A stretch of 50,165 bases of DNA from Synechococcales cyanobacterium bin2.concoct.b11b12b14.033 (lineage in GTDB: Bacteria > Cyanobacteriota > Vampirovibrionia > Caenarcaniphilales > Caenarcanaceae), in NCBI GenBank assembly GCA_013298875.1, contig JAAFJH010000009.1, forward strand, positions 1 through 50,165. The letters are read 5' to 3'. A model generated the notes under the pieces. That model did not search any database, was not told where the DNA came from, and saw only the letters and a list, made by a program, of their open reading frames with translations. Position numbers and translations under genes: made by a program. Positions 50,047 through 50,165 of the stretch are shown one piece after another (position 1 is the first letter of the stretch; each line of letters begins with the position of its first letter).

Positions 50047-50165
50047 ATTGTATATTTACAAGCAATTTGCTATTATATACAACGTTCGATTGATGATGAT
50101 TCAGGAAACAATAAAAATCTGGCACTGGGGAGACTTGAACTCCCGACCTGAGGGTTATGAATCCT
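50047..50165. repeat. 119-bp terminal direct repeat, right copy
   Basis: Exact copy of positions 1-119, including the tRNA 3' half (here at 50120-50161). Joining the two copies places the early leftward gene ending at 49853 beside the excisionase-like gene starting at 291, with the attP region between them. Confidence 0.9.

Overview
This window looks like one complete, circular genome of a temperate tailed phage (siphovirus type, about 50.05 kb) from an AT-rich Gram-negative host. The first 119 bases (1-119) are repeated exactly at the end (50047-50165), so the sequence closes on itself with a unit of 50,046 bp. The repeat carries the 3' half of a tRNA gene with a CAT anticodon loop, on the minus strand, next to an excisionase-like gene and a tyrosine integrase. 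This is the expected layout of an attP site in a phage that integrates into a tRNA gene. Lipoprotein signals, a putative spanin and a GH24 endolysin point to a diderm host, but the host genus cannot be read from the sequence.

Layout. (1) 49.85 kb through the origin to 2.0 kb: attP and control region, excisionase-like HTH protein, integrase, RusA-like resolvase. (2) 2.1-5.1 kb, minus strand: six genes, most coding for exported or membrane proteins (surface-adhesin-E-like, DUF2511-like lipoprotein, Cys-rich protein, others), probably lysogenic conversion genes. (3) 5.1-11.7 kb, plus strand: early operon of small unknown genes plus a RecT/Beta-like annealing protein, a nucleotidyltransferase-fold protein and an exported glucosaminidase. 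(4) 11.7-14.7 kb, minus: tightly overlapping lysis cassette (GH24 endolysin, zinc-ribbon protein, YiiX-like papain-fold protein, small membrane proteins, lipoprotein, holin-like protein). (5) 14.7-32.4 kb, minus: exported serine protease, tail fibres and tail fibre assembly, tail tip, HK97-gp10-like protein, probable tail tube, Bro-type antirepressor, 1900-residue tape measure. (6) 32.4-35.1 kb, plus: an inverted island with a second KilAC antirepressor and probable head-tail joining proteins. (7) 35.2-42.6 kb, minus: capsid, decoration-like protein, S49 protease/scaffold, portal, large and small terminase. (8) 42.8-49.85 kb, minus: three DNA methyltransferase-like genes (one apparently frameshifted), a degenerate tyrosine recombinase, and a replication initiator gene carrying iterons.

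The most striking feature is a 28-bp imperfect palindrome present ten times, only between 14.69 and 44.39 kb and always at the boundary of a late gene or gene block. In about half the copies it overlaps the -35 position of an extended -10 promoter; in the others it lies between a TATAAT-like box and the start codon. This is best explained by a dispersed operator set that silences late genes in the lysogen, comparable to the stoperators of mycobacteriophage L5. No CI-like repressor was recognised, while two KilAC-type antirepressor genes sit beside two of the sites.

Other points of interest are a lambda-like origin inside the replication gene (four 12-bp iterons at 22-23 bp spacing beside a 46-nt polypyrimidine tract), helically phased TGCA motifs upstream of the small terminase gene, and an exact 120-residue duplication period in the tape measure protein.
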